In this document: in pieces, positions 32,953 through 41,388 of the stretch
Numbering within the stretch: the stretch's first letter is position 1
Layout: the number at the start of each line of letters is the position of its first letter
Source of the DNA: a bacterium
GTDB lineage: Bacteria; Zhuqueibacterota; QNDG01; JAFGCO01
Direction: 5' to 3'
DNA: 64,000 nt
Assembly: GCA_016930535.1 (NCBI GenBank)
Contig: JAFGGN010000035.1
Span: 23,546 to 87,545 of the forward strand
Made by a program: the position numbers and the translations under genes
Notes under the pieces: generated by a model
Told to the model about the DNA's origin: nothing
Seen by the model: the letters and a program-made list of their open reading frames with translations, nothing else
The model's database searches: none

Positions 32953-35853
32953 TTAAAATCCAACAGACAGTCCGGCCTGAATCTGGCGCGGTGCTGAATA
33001 CCAGTTTGGCTGTTTGGCCCACTCCTCGACCGTACCGATCCGTGATTCGACATACCCCAGTTTGGCCGGATCGATGGTCGATGTCACGTCCGCCTTTCCC
33101 GTATCTCCGTACACGGACAGCGCGTCACGGAAATCGAAGAGATTGTACACATTGACAAACGCGCTCAGCCGCAGACTTGCGACCGAAAACTCACGGTTGA
33201 CAGTCAGGTCTACATTGCGCCTCATCGGCGTATACTCGCTGTTATACGCAAGTCCGATGGCTTCCACGCTTCCGATAACCTCGCCGGAACGGTTTGCAGG
33301 TGTATACGGCGTTCCGCTGGTAATCTGCCCGATCGCCGAAACCGTCCATCGGGCAGCATGGTACCGGACCATGGCGTTCAGTGTGTGCGGCTGATCGAAT
33401 CCCATCGGAATGAGCGCCAGGCGCTTCTGCTGATGGTTGGTATAGGCGGTGTAGGCATCGTTGGGACTGGTATAGGTCCCCTCTGCCTTCTGGTAAGTGT
33501 AATCCATACGCACAGAAAGGTGATTCGTCATCCGCTTTTCGAGTTTGACCGTGATCCCGCGTACGTTTTCATAATCCAGGTTCATGTACATGACGTATTT
33601 GACAGCGGGATTGTAGGTCTGCTGCAGTGGCGTCTGACCGACCCAGTCGCGTACATCACGATAGAACAGGGACACGTCCACGCCAATATCCTTGGTCAGC
33701 TGCTGCTGGAGTCCGATTTCATACTGAATCGTACGCTGGGGTTTGAGCTCTGCATTCGAGAAGATAAAATTGCCGCCGCCAAGACCCAGGTTGAAATCGG
33801 GACTGCTGTAGAGGTACTGGAAATCCGGAATCTGGAAAAAATGGCCATATGAAAAATGAATGACGCCCCTGTCTGTAATCGGAAAAGACAATCCCAGGCG
33901 TGGACTGACCGCATATGTGCTCTCTGCATCTTTCTCCATAACAGTCCTTCGTTCGGCCACGCTCAGGGGAATTCGAAGTGAATCGGGCGCATCCGGATTT
34001 TGATAGATGTGTTCCGGTTTCATAGGCGTGTATATACTCGGGTCAGTCGGATCGGCTGGAATCACGCCCTTCGAGTCGAAGTAGTCGAATCGGACACCGA
34101 GATTGACGACCAGGTCCCTGAGCTCGATCTTGTCCTGAATATACGCCGAAAACTCGAAAGGATTCCGCGTATAGAGTTTCCGCTGCACACTCGAGACATC
34201 CGGCACATCCGGCTCGAACGGGACTATGGCCTCACTTTTACCTGGAACCATTTTTGGCGTAATCGTATAGGAATTGAGCTTGAGTTCATGAAACCGCGCT
34301 TCGATGCCGGTTTTGATCTGATGGGCTTTGCTGATCTGGCTGGTCAGGTCCAGCTTACCGACCCAATAGGCCGTGCTCCGCTCATAATGATCCATATTAT
34401 TGCCGCTGCTGTTGTAACTGTACCCGGTCGGCGCAGCATTGTAGATGTCGGGATCCACGTATCCGACCGAACCTTTGGGATCCGGATAGTATTCGTTGCT
34501 GATGCGTCCTGTCGTGGAATCCGTGACCTGGACTGCGATATAATCCGGCTTTGCATAAGGATTCTCATACAGGTATTGATTGAACTCACTGTAAAAACGG
34601 TTGACCCGGAGTTCATAGAAAGTTTTCGGCGAAAGCATATGGTTCAGCTCAAAAATATGCGTAAATCCGTTTCGCTCCTGCATGGGCAGGGCATCAGGAA
34701 CATACGTGTAGGCCTTCGAGTAAGTCCTGTCATTCCTGGAGAGGTTCCAGAATACATTGTATCGGAGGACGATGCTGTTGGTGATTTTATAGCTCAGTTT
34801 GCCCTGGGCCGAGATGCGTTCGTATGGATTCATCGACACGAATGAACTGTCCCCCGCATTACCGTAAGGAGTAAACCATTGCCTTCCGTAGAGATAACCT
34901 TCGTTCGAAAGGTAGCGGCCGTTGGTGAAAAAAGTGAGTTTGCCGCCTGTATATGGAACCGGTCCGCTGAGGTTGTATTCCATGTTGTAAATGGGGTTGA
35001 ACCGATTCAGCGGATTATCGGGCACACCGACTGCATGCTGAATCCCAGAGGCATCTGTCACGACATCCACACGCTTGAGCAGGCTGAAAGCCGGATCCGT
35101 ACTCACGTAATCCCCCACATATGCGGTGATATCGCCCGTAAGCCTGCTGCCGCCCTCCTTCGTGATTACTTTGACGATGCCCGACATGGCCTGTCCATAC
35201 TCTGCATTGAACGTACCGCTCACTACCTGGAGTTCCTGGATGGCTGAATTCTCCACGGTTACGCCGCTCGATCCGTTGAACACGTCCGTGGTGGACACGC
35301 CGTCCACCCAGTATGCGATTTCACTCGAACGGCCGCCCCGGATATGCATCTGACCGCCTGTACGGACCACACCGGCCTGGAGTTCGAGAACGTCCTCTAT
35401 GCTTTGTACCGGCAGGTCCTTGATCTCATCCGCGCTCACACTGGACAGAGACGAGGTCATATCTTTCTGAACCATAGCACGCTCCGCTACCACGGTCACC
35501 ACCTCGCCCGCCTCGATCACGGTTGATTCAAGCTCGGCGTCGAGGGTCGTGGTCATATCGATCGACAGTTTCACGGATTCGGTGATCAATGTTTTATAAC
35601 CGATCATGCTGACACTCACCGAATAAGTGCCCGGTGGGATATTGATGACAATAAAATTCCCGTCCGCGTCGGTCATCGTTCCCACGGTCGTGCCGACCAG
35701 GATGACGTTTGCTCCGATCAACGGCTCCCGGGTGGAACGGTCGATCACCGTTCCCACGATTTTTCCCGTCGTGCCCGCTGCGAGCCGGCCAGCGCCGGAA
35801 AGCATGCAGAGCGCCAACAAGGCCGCAATCACCGGATAACGGTTTCGCTTCAT
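32953..35853 (-). CDS. TonB-dependent receptor (CarboxypepD_reg + plug + barrel)
   Basis: 966 aa. Signal peptide 1-27; carboxypeptidase-regulatory-like domain about 28-110 (GTVIDRSTREPLIGANVILVG); plug with DEIKDLPVQSIEDVLELQAGV and MHIRGGRSSEIAYWVDGV; barrel ending IQAGLSVGF with terminal Phe. It differs clearly from the receptor at 11079, resembling the OMR family common in KSB1 and Calditrichota. GGAGG lies 9 bp before the ATG. It is first of a three-gene operon with a T9SS cargo and PorV, closed by a terminator. Import of a complexed nutrient is likely; the ligand cannot be read. Confidence 0.9.
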   Translation of the reverse strand: MKRNRYPVIAALLALCMLSGAGRLAAGTTGKIVGTVIDRSTREPLIGANVILVGTTVGTMTDADGNFIVINIPPGTYSVSVSMIGYKTLITESVKLSIDMTTTLDAELESTVIEAGEVVTVVAERAMVQKDMTSSLSSVSADEIKDLPVQSIEDVLELQAGVVRTGGQMHIRGGRSSEIAYWVDGVSTTDVFNGSSGVTVENSAIQELQVVSGTFNAEYGQAMSGIVKVITKEGGSRLTGDITAYVGDYVSTDPAFSLLKRVDVVTDASGIQHAVGVPDNPLNRFNPIYNMEYNLSGPVPYTGGKLTFFTNGRYLSNEGYLYGRQWFTPYGNAGDSSFVSMNPYERISAQGKLSYKITNSIVLRYNVFWNLSRNDRTYSKAYTYVPDALPMQERNGFTHIFELNHMLSPKTFYELRVNRFYSEFNQYLYENPYAKPDYIAVQVTDSTTGRISNEYYPDPKGSVGYVDPDIYNAAPTGYSYNSSGNNMDHYERSTAYWVGKLDLTSQISKAHQIKTGIEARFHELKLNSYTITPKMVPGKSEAIVPFEPDVPDVSSVQRKLYTRNPFEFSAYIQDKIELRDLVVNLGVRFDYFDSKGVIPADPTDPSIYTPMKPEHIYQNPDAPDSLRIPLSVAERRTVMEKDAESTYAVSPRLGLSFPITDRGVIHFSYGHFFQIPDFQYLYSSPDFNLGLGGGNFIFSNAELKPQRTIQYEIGLQQQLTKDIGVDVSLFYRDVRDWVGQTPLQQTYNPAVKYVMYMNLDYENVRGITVKLEKRMTNHLSVRMDYTYQKAEGTYTSPNDAYTAYTNHQQKRLALIPMGFDQPHTLNAMVRYHAARWTVSAIGQITSGTPYTPANRSGEVIGSVEAIGLAYNSEYTPMRRNVDLTVNREFSVASLRLSAFVNVYNLFDFRDALSVYGDTGKADVTSTIDPAKLGYVESRIGTVEEWAKQPNWYSAPRQIQAGLSVGF

Positions 35854-36205
35854 AGCCTTAATCCTCCAATTAGAGTGTCACGCATGATGGATACCATTAA
35901 CACAATTCACAAATCCAGGATAGGAATTATTATCTATAATAGAAATCACCCGGACTGTATCACATGTTGTTATTGTACCTTGCAGCAGCGGTTGTATTAC
36001 AAAACAGACACAGATAAAAACTGTTTTATATTGCAGTCCCCCCGTATCGTCCGATTATCTTACTACATTGAATACTGCTCGGAGCTGTCTGAATCATGTT
36101 TCCTTCTAACCATGGCTCTTTGTAAAATTTCCGACACTCCCGAAGTGCATCCACTATTCCTGCAGTGACAGAACTTTATCGAGCAAGTAACAGGTAAACA
36201 ACTAT
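35854..36205. other. Intergenic region upstream of the second TonB receptor
   Basis: 352 bp. The part next to the receptor is AT-rich (TATTATAGATAATAATT-like on the minus strand near 35925-35945) and probably contains the promoter. A 97-codon plus-strand frame at 35875-36168 lacks an SD and any recognisable sequence. No terminator was seen after the LamG gene. Confidence 0.4.
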
Positions 36206-37234
36206 TTATTTTAATAACATCATCTTCTTTGTGTAAATTTGCCGGTCTTCGCTCTGCATCCTGCACAGATACAATCCGCTGGAGAGGTCGGAGCCGTCGA
36301 ATTGAACGCTGGATTGACCTGCATCCCTGACTTCGTTCAAAAGTTCAGCCACCTGATGGCCGAGCATGTCGCAGACCGTGATCCTAACCCTGGATCTTTG
36401 TTCCAGATTGAAGGTAATGGTCGTGTTCGGATTAAACGGATTCGGATAGTTCTGCAACAGGCCATATGCCTGGGGCAAACTGGCCATCGGTCGTTTTTCA
36501 TTGACAGCAGTGATGCCATTTTTCCGGGCGAGGAAAAGAATTTCATCGGAAGTCAGGACCCGGCTGTAAATATTGCATTCATATATCATGCCTCTCCACG
36601 TCGCATCACCTGTATAACCGCTCTTGGATAAATAACAATAGACAGGAAGCAGGGCATCAATTGTATTCTTCGCCAATAAAGCCGTACGCGCAGTCTCCAC
36701 ACCATCGACGTATAAGGTAATTTCCTTATTGTCCAGGGTGCTCACCATGTGATGAAGCAGCCCGTCATCACATTCCGGACCGTTTGCGCCGGATTCACCC
36801 TGATAGGGAGGATCCGACCAGCACGAAATCGCAGCACGGCTCACGTTGTCCCCCCTCGCGGGTGTCATGAAATAGCCGTTATAACCGCCGCCATTCTGTG
36901 TATCCCCAAAATAGAAAAACATGTAATAACTCGTGTTCTGGCCCTCAAAAGACTGGAATAAAATCTCACAGGTAAACTCCGGATACGTCTGCAGGGCCAC
37001 GTCCTCGGCGAGCAGATCCAGATACTGGTCCAGTTCGGCTGTGACGAGTGCACCATTCTCGATCACTGCCCCTCCCATCAGTGTGCCGTTCACACCACCG
37101 ATATAATCATTGGCCGTCCCGTCCTCGAAGGTCCAAGAGTGTGTCAGATCTCCGGTGCCGGGATCAACCTGGGCAAACACACTTACTGTTAACATGAGAA
37201 CAGATGATAGCAGAGCAATCCGCTTTAAGCTCAT
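36206..37234 (-). CDS. LamG/concanavalin-like lectin domain protein with T9SS tail
   Basis: 342 aa. A signal peptide ends near VFAQ. A single laminin-G-like jelly roll fills about 25-235 (LTHSWTFEDGTANDYIGGVNG, LHHMVSTLDNKEITLYVDGV, WRGMIYECNIYSRVLTSDEI). The last ~80 residues are a T9SS domain (YPNPFNPNTTITF, ending KKMMLLK). GAGGAGG lies upstream of the ATG. There is no catalytic module, so surface glycan binding is likely. It shares a 49-bp upstream element with the GH10 gene (37305-37353 and 39579-39627), suggesting co-regulation with xylan degradation. Confidence 0.84.
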   Translation of the reverse strand: MSLKRIALLSSVLMLTVSVFAQVDPGTGDLTHSWTFEDGTANDYIGGVNGTLMGGAVIENGALVTAELDQYLDLLAEDVALQTYPEFTCEILFQSFEGQNTSYYMFFYFGDTQNGGGYNGYFMTPARGDNVSRAAISCWSDPPYQGESGANGPECDDGLLHHMVSTLDNKEITLYVDGVETARTALLAKNTIDALLPVYCYLSKSGYTGDATWRGMIYECNIYSRVLTSDEILFLARKNGITAVNEKRPMASLPQAYGLLQNYPNPFNPNTTITFNLEQRSRVRITVCDMLGHQVAELLNEVRDAGQSSVQFDGSDLSSGLYLCRMQSEDRQIYTKKMMLLK

Positions 37235-37531
37235 CTTGTACCTCCTCTGAATGTAAATATCTGAGACTAAGAATAAATGAGTTTAGTAAACTTATTAATA
37301 GAAAACAAGCCACATTTTACTATTTATTAACCGGATTGCGTAAAACCAATAAATAGTCTGGATCATGAATCTGCAAAATTCATACGCATCAACCGCCGGT
37401 TTTTAGGGAAAAGCCTCCTTGCCCTCATCATCGACAACAACGACCGGACAGTTCATTTCACCTGTTGAATCGAATGATCCGTTCGATCGGAATTGTTGCC
37501 TGTATCATGCCTGAACCGGATTCGCCTGATG
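37235..37531. other. Intergenic region upstream of the LamG gene
   Basis: About 300 bp between the LamG start and the GH10 stop. It contains the conserved element at 37305-37353. No gene and no clear terminator for GH10 were seen. Confidence 0.4.
37305..37353 (-). promoter_or_regulatory. Conserved 49-bp upstream element, copy 1
   Basis: Aligns without gaps to 39579-39627; I count 37 of 49 identical positions, concentrated in ACAAGCCA, ACTATT, ATTGCGTA and CCAATAAA blocks. It lies 71-119 bp before the LamG start. Confidence 0.6.
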
Positions 37532-39481
37532 CTATTTCAACAGCAGCATCTTCTGTGTCATAATCCGGCCGTCCGCCGACAATCTGTAAAAATAGGTGCC
37601 GCTCTCCACCGGGATACCTCGAGTATTTCTTGCATCCCAGGTGACATGATAAACGCCTGGCATTAAACTCTCGTCAATCAGGGCAATGACTTCCCGGCCC
37701 AGAATATCATAAATTTTAAGACTGATGTTTTCGGATTTCATCACGCTGAACCGGATATGTGTGGCCGGATTGAACGGATTGGGATAATTCTGTTCCAGGC
37801 GGAAATCCTCCGGTATTGCATCTGTTGAATGCAGCACTCCCATTGGATTATCCTGAATATACCTGGCCAGCCAATCGAGCGCGGGCCGCCAGGAGCCGTC
37901 ACTCAGCACCAGATGACAGGTCGTCTGCCACATCTGGCCTTCGAGGTATCCCCAGAGCGTGATGCCTTTGACCGACGGATGCTCCCACAATACCGGAAAT
38001 ATCTTCTGGTAAAGCTGTAACTGCTGATCATCATCCGGTGTCCCTTCATTTTTCAGATTGCCCAGATCCATTTCGGTGATATAGACCGGCAGGCCTGTCG
38101 CGGCCAGCCTGTCCAGGTTGTTTTTCAGGGTATTGACATTCGCATATTCAAGCTCAAAACGGTGACCCTGCACGCCGATGGCGTCGATAAGTCCCCTTTC
38201 TTTCAGCAAATCGATAATTTTAAGATAATTCGTCGTGGCCGTGTTGTCGTTGATGATGCCGTATTCATTGAGCAGCAGCTGCGTGTTCGGCAGGAACTGC
38301 CTGGCCAGTTGAAACGCGTTGATGACCCAGTCCCATCCTGTTTCACCGTTTCCCCCCAGGGCCTGAATATAATTGCCGTTTGTCGCACCCCTAGGCGGAT
38401 CGTGCAGCGGTTCGTTGACCACATCGACCATATCCATTAGAGGATACCTTTCCCCCATCATCCTGAACCATGCGCGGATGTATTGAATCTGCAGGGTGGA
38501 ATCCAGATTTTCAATCCAGACCGGCTGCTGGTTTCCCCAGATCAATGTATGATCCCTGAAGAACAGATCGTGTTCCTGTGCATAGTTGTACAGATTATCC
38601 AGACCGCTCCAGTTCCAATGTAATGTATCGCTCGTTGTGGCCACGGAGCCCCATTTCCCCTCGTTCCCGGGCGTCAGCTGATTCCAGTAATTGGCAAAAT
38701 TATCGTCACGCAGGCCCCTGACATTGCCCAGTAATTTCGACGCGCCTTCCGCCAGAGGCGGTCCCTGGTAAAACAGGCTGGAATCGGGTTCGGGTTTGGT
38801 TACCGAACCGGGCAGCCCGTTATCGAGTGCATCGACCGTAAAATACAAATGGGACTTTCCGAAGGCCATCTTGTCGATCCATAATCCATCCTCACGGCTG
38901 GCGATGTAAAACGTTTGTGTCAGATCTCCGGTCTCAACGGAAAAAGCCCCTTCCGGAGAAGCGCCTGAGTACAGGTTTTTGGAAACATTCACCCATTTCC
39001 ACACCTCCGAACCGGCCGTACCCGTTTCGTCCACAACTTCGGACGGGCTCGAAAATCCGGCGCCTGCAAGCCCGTTGATAAAGACCCAGTCCGATCCTGC
39101 AGCCACGTTTTTTTCACCGAAGCCCCTTGCATAGAAGAAGCTGTCATCATCATAGGAGCCTGAACCGACGCGTAGCCTGACGAACAGGTTGTAATTTCCG
39201 GAATCCTGAAACGTGACCCGGTACGTGATGACTCTGTTCGTATCTTCCGGACTGGTTTGCCCCGTATAGTTACTGAGCGTTGTCACATAGGTAATGTCGC
39301 CGTTTTTCCGTACCGCAAAATCGCTGCCGATCCGGCCCGATTCCGCCTCCACGGTCACGGCTGTGTCTCCGAAATCATCATTGGTCCCATGTCGTGCAGA
39401 CGATGCGCCCGGCATGATATTCAGAATCAGAACTAGGCAAAAAAACCAAATTTCCGAGGACGATATACGAAAATGAGTCAT
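37532..39481 (-). CDS. GH10 endo-beta-1,4-xylanase with CBM-like N-terminus and T9SS tail
   Basis: 649 aa. After the signal peptide an N-terminal beta-sandwich (~40-190: VTVEAESGRIGSDFAV, YRVTFQDSGNYNLFVRLR, GLWIDKMAFG) resembles a CBM6-like or CBM-related module. The GH10 barrel spans ~215-545, with WNQLTPGNEGKW, HTLIWGNQQPVW, acid/base E357 in VVNEPL, GVQGHRFE, and nucleophile E470 in VYITEMD. A T9SS tail (YPNPFNPATHIRF) follows. It should cut the xylan backbone at the cell surface. GGGAGA lies 6 bp before the ATG at 39481; the ATG at 39505 lacks an SD. Flanked by arabinofuranosidase and esterase genes, it fits an arabinoxylan system. Confidence 0.93.
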   Translation of the reverse strand: MTHFRISSSEIWFFCLVLILNIMPGASSARHGTNDDFGDTAVTVEAESGRIGSDFAVRKNGDITYVTTLSNYTGQTSPEDTNRVITYRVTFQDSGNYNLFVRLRVGSGSYDDDSFFYARGFGEKNVAAGSDWVFINGLAGAGFSSPSEVVDETGTAGSEVWKWVNVSKNLYSGASPEGAFSVETGDLTQTFYIASREDGLWIDKMAFGKSHLYFTVDALDNGLPGSVTKPEPDSSLFYQGPPLAEGASKLLGNVRGLRDDNFANYWNQLTPGNEGKWGSVATTSDTLHWNWSGLDNLYNYAQEHDLFFRDHTLIWGNQQPVWIENLDSTLQIQYIRAWFRMMGERYPLMDMVDVVNEPLHDPPRGATNGNYIQALGGNGETGWDWVINAFQLARQFLPNTQLLLNEYGIINDNTATTNYLKIIDLLKERGLIDAIGVQGHRFELEYANVNTLKNNLDRLAATGLPVYITEMDLGNLKNEGTPDDDQQLQLYQKIFPVLWEHPSVKGITLWGYLEGQMWQTTCHLVLSDGSWRPALDWLARYIQDNPMGVLHSTDAIPEDFRLEQNYPNPFNPATHIRFSVMKSENISLKIYDILGREVIALIDESLMPGVYHVTWDARNTRGIPVESGTYFYRLSADGRIMTQKMLLLK

Positions 39482-39578
39482 TTTATTCTCCCGTTCGTTA
39501 TTCATGACACTGCAATGGATTGACTGTAAATAACAATTTTCATTAATACACTTATTATATCGATTAACTGAACAGAAT

Positions 39579-39627
39579 ACAAGCCATTATGCACTATTGT
39601 TTCACCATATTGCGTAGATCCAATAAA
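39579..39627 (-). promoter_or_regulatory. Conserved 49-bp upstream element, copy 2
   Basis: Counterpart of 37305-37353, located 98-146 bp before the GH10 start. Both copies are followed toward the gene by an AT-rich stretch containing TAATAAG-like sequence, so the element may sit at or just upstream of a promoter. Confidence 0.6.
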
Positions 39628-39761
39628 ATGAACGAACGGCCGGAATACTTGATTTAGCATTTGATCCGACGCCAGAGCCGGATATCAGCGTTTGGAGCAT
39701 CTTTATATCATCCATTCTGTATCAAAATCCATTCTATGTCTTCATGAGATGACGCAGCTTG

Positions 39762-41288
39762 CTATTCCACCCTCGTCCCAAAGTTCAACCGACTTTTGTT
39801 GGTCAGCATCGGAAAAGACGGAACCGTCTCCGGGTAGGGTACGTTCCGGTTCAGGGCGACCATATCGATGCGTGTCAGTCTGATACTTTCGAATACCGGC
39901 ATGTTGATGCGGATCCTATCACTGTATTGAACAAACAGACTGTCGGTATAGGGATTCAGATAATCGTCGAGAATGCGTTCGATATCCGCTGGCGATGCGT
40001 TGGCGGAGGGCATGGCCGTGTTCCGGGATTGTAAGTACATGTACTGCTGATATTTGGCCATCAGCGCGTCCTGCCACATATGTTCATATGCCTGAACGGA
40101 CGGCAGCCGGTCGATCCCCTTGGCATAGGCCTCCCGGTTGATGATTTGATCCCGCATCAGATCTGCGACCGCAAATTTGAACTGTTCCGGGAATTCGCTT
40201 TCACTGAACTTGCTTTTCCGGAAAACAAGGGGGTGCGATGCGTATATCTCCAGGAAATCTGCCACGGTCCAGGTCTTGCCGTCAAAGGTAAAAAAAGGCC
40301 CGCCCTCGAATTCCTGTTTGTTCATTTCCCTTCTGACTGAATCGATCACGGCCTGCTGCATCTCCGGCAATTTGTTCTGATTCATGAAAGGCAGGGCATT
40401 CGGACGGGGCCGCATCACCATGGGCCTGAACAGCGCCGCCATTTTACCGAACATGTCCGGATCGAAATCCAGGCGTTTGTTTTTCATCAGGTCATACACG
40501 TAATTATCCCAGACAGCCTCCGCCTTTTCCCGTTCCCAGGCCTCGACCACGTCATCGTTTCTTTGCCGGACCCCGGAATCCGTGACAGCCGGGCGGTCGA
40601 CCCATCCGAGCACTTTGAGCATCAGGAACTGCTCCTCATCGACCTGCACCGGTCCGATCACCTGGTCCCTGACAAGCACTTCGGAAAACAGGGCCCGGTG
40701 AACTGCCGGATTTTCCTCCGACTCCCATGAGACCGTTCTTTCAGGCGGCGGGCCCAGACCGCCCGCTTTCCGGTAAACCGCATCGAACAAACCGGCCCCG
40801 GAAATCGTTTCCTGCTCCTCTGCAAACCGGACCAGATCCCCGCCGATCGTACAATATGCCACGTGATACTCTCTGCCTGCCATCCGGTATCGAGTGTTCA
40901 GTTCGGAAGTGTCCGGCCTGATTTTATCTGCGGCGATCCGGCCGAACAGCACATTGCGCATCATCTGCTCTTTTCTGCCGCGGATGTAGGCCTTGAACGA
41001 TGGATTCCGGGCCAGCGCATTGTCTTCTCCCGACTCGAATGCGGCCAGTTTTTCCGCGATGAGCGAATTGAGAATAATCGTCTTGTCCGTACCGGAGTTC
41101 TGTCTGCAGTACGCGGGACGCACCGTAAATTCCGCCCGCCGCATAAATTCATCCGCTGTAATCTTCCTGTCTCCCACAACGGCCAGGATTTCACCACCCT
41201 TTTCCTTCTTTGCACACATAATCAGAAAAATCGTCAGTATAACAATCCATGCTGCAGCGGTTTTCCATGTCGAATCGAATATTTTCAT
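39762..41288 (-). CDS. SurA-like (parvulin-family chaperone) lipoprotein
   Basis: 508 aa. A hydrophobic leader ends in a possible lipobox (LIMC, C25; the Met at -1 is unusual). The segment after it (VVGDRKITADEFMRRAEFTV) is the typical start of SurA/PpiD-type N-terminal domains, followed by charged helical sequence and a central region where a parvulin-like fold would be expected; I cannot see a convincing parvulin active site. A second ITADEF-like unit (FTFDGKTWTVADFLEIYASHP) appears near residue 330. A periplasmic folding helper for the neighbouring secreted enzymes is the likely job. Start 41288 is favoured over ATG 41309, which has no SD. It follows GH95 by 100 bp with a GC-rich hairpin between. 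Confidence 0.65.
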   Translation of the reverse strand: MKIFDSTWKTAAAWIVILTIFLIMCAKKEKGGEILAVVGDRKITADEFMRRAEFTVRPAYCRQNSGTDKTIILNSLIAEKLAAFESGEDNALARNPSFKAYIRGRKEQMMRNVLFGRIAADKIRPDTSELNTRYRMAGREYHVAYCTIGGDLVRFAEEQETISGAGLFDAVYRKAGGLGPPPERTVSWESEENPAVHRALFSEVLVRDQVIGPVQVDEEQFLMLKVLGWVDRPAVTDSGVRQRNDDVVEAWEREKAEAVWDNYVYDLMKNKRLDFDPDMFGKMAALFRPMVMRPRPNALPFMNQNKLPEMQQAVIDSVRREMNKQEFEGGPFFTFDGKTWTVADFLEIYASHPLVFRKSKFSESEFPEQFKFAVADLMRDQIINREAYAKGIDRLPSVQAYEHMWQDALMAKYQQYMYLQSRNTAMPSANASPADIERILDDYLNPYTDSLFVQYSDRIRINMPVFESIRLTRIDMVALNRNVPYPETVPSFPMLTNKSRLNFGTRVE

Positions 41289-41341
41289 TTTATCCACATC
41301 CCTCGTCATTGTACGGACACGCATCATCAAGGGATTGAAGC

Positions 41342-41363
41342 TCCCCGCGGCAGGCCGCGGGGA
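41342..41363 (-). other. Intercistronic GC-rich hairpin
   Basis: TCCCCGCGGC and GCCGCGGGGA are perfect inverted repeats separated by 2 nt, in the 100-bp gap between GH95 and the SurA-like gene. No T-run follows on the minus strand. It may reduce readthrough or protect upstream mRNA. Confidence 0.5.
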
Positions 41364-41388
41364 ATGTGCCCGCTGTCCAGATTCACGG

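Noticed and set aside
35875..36168. 97-codon plus-strand frame
   Set aside because: No SD, cysteine- and isoleucine-rich translation of AT-rich intergenic DNA.
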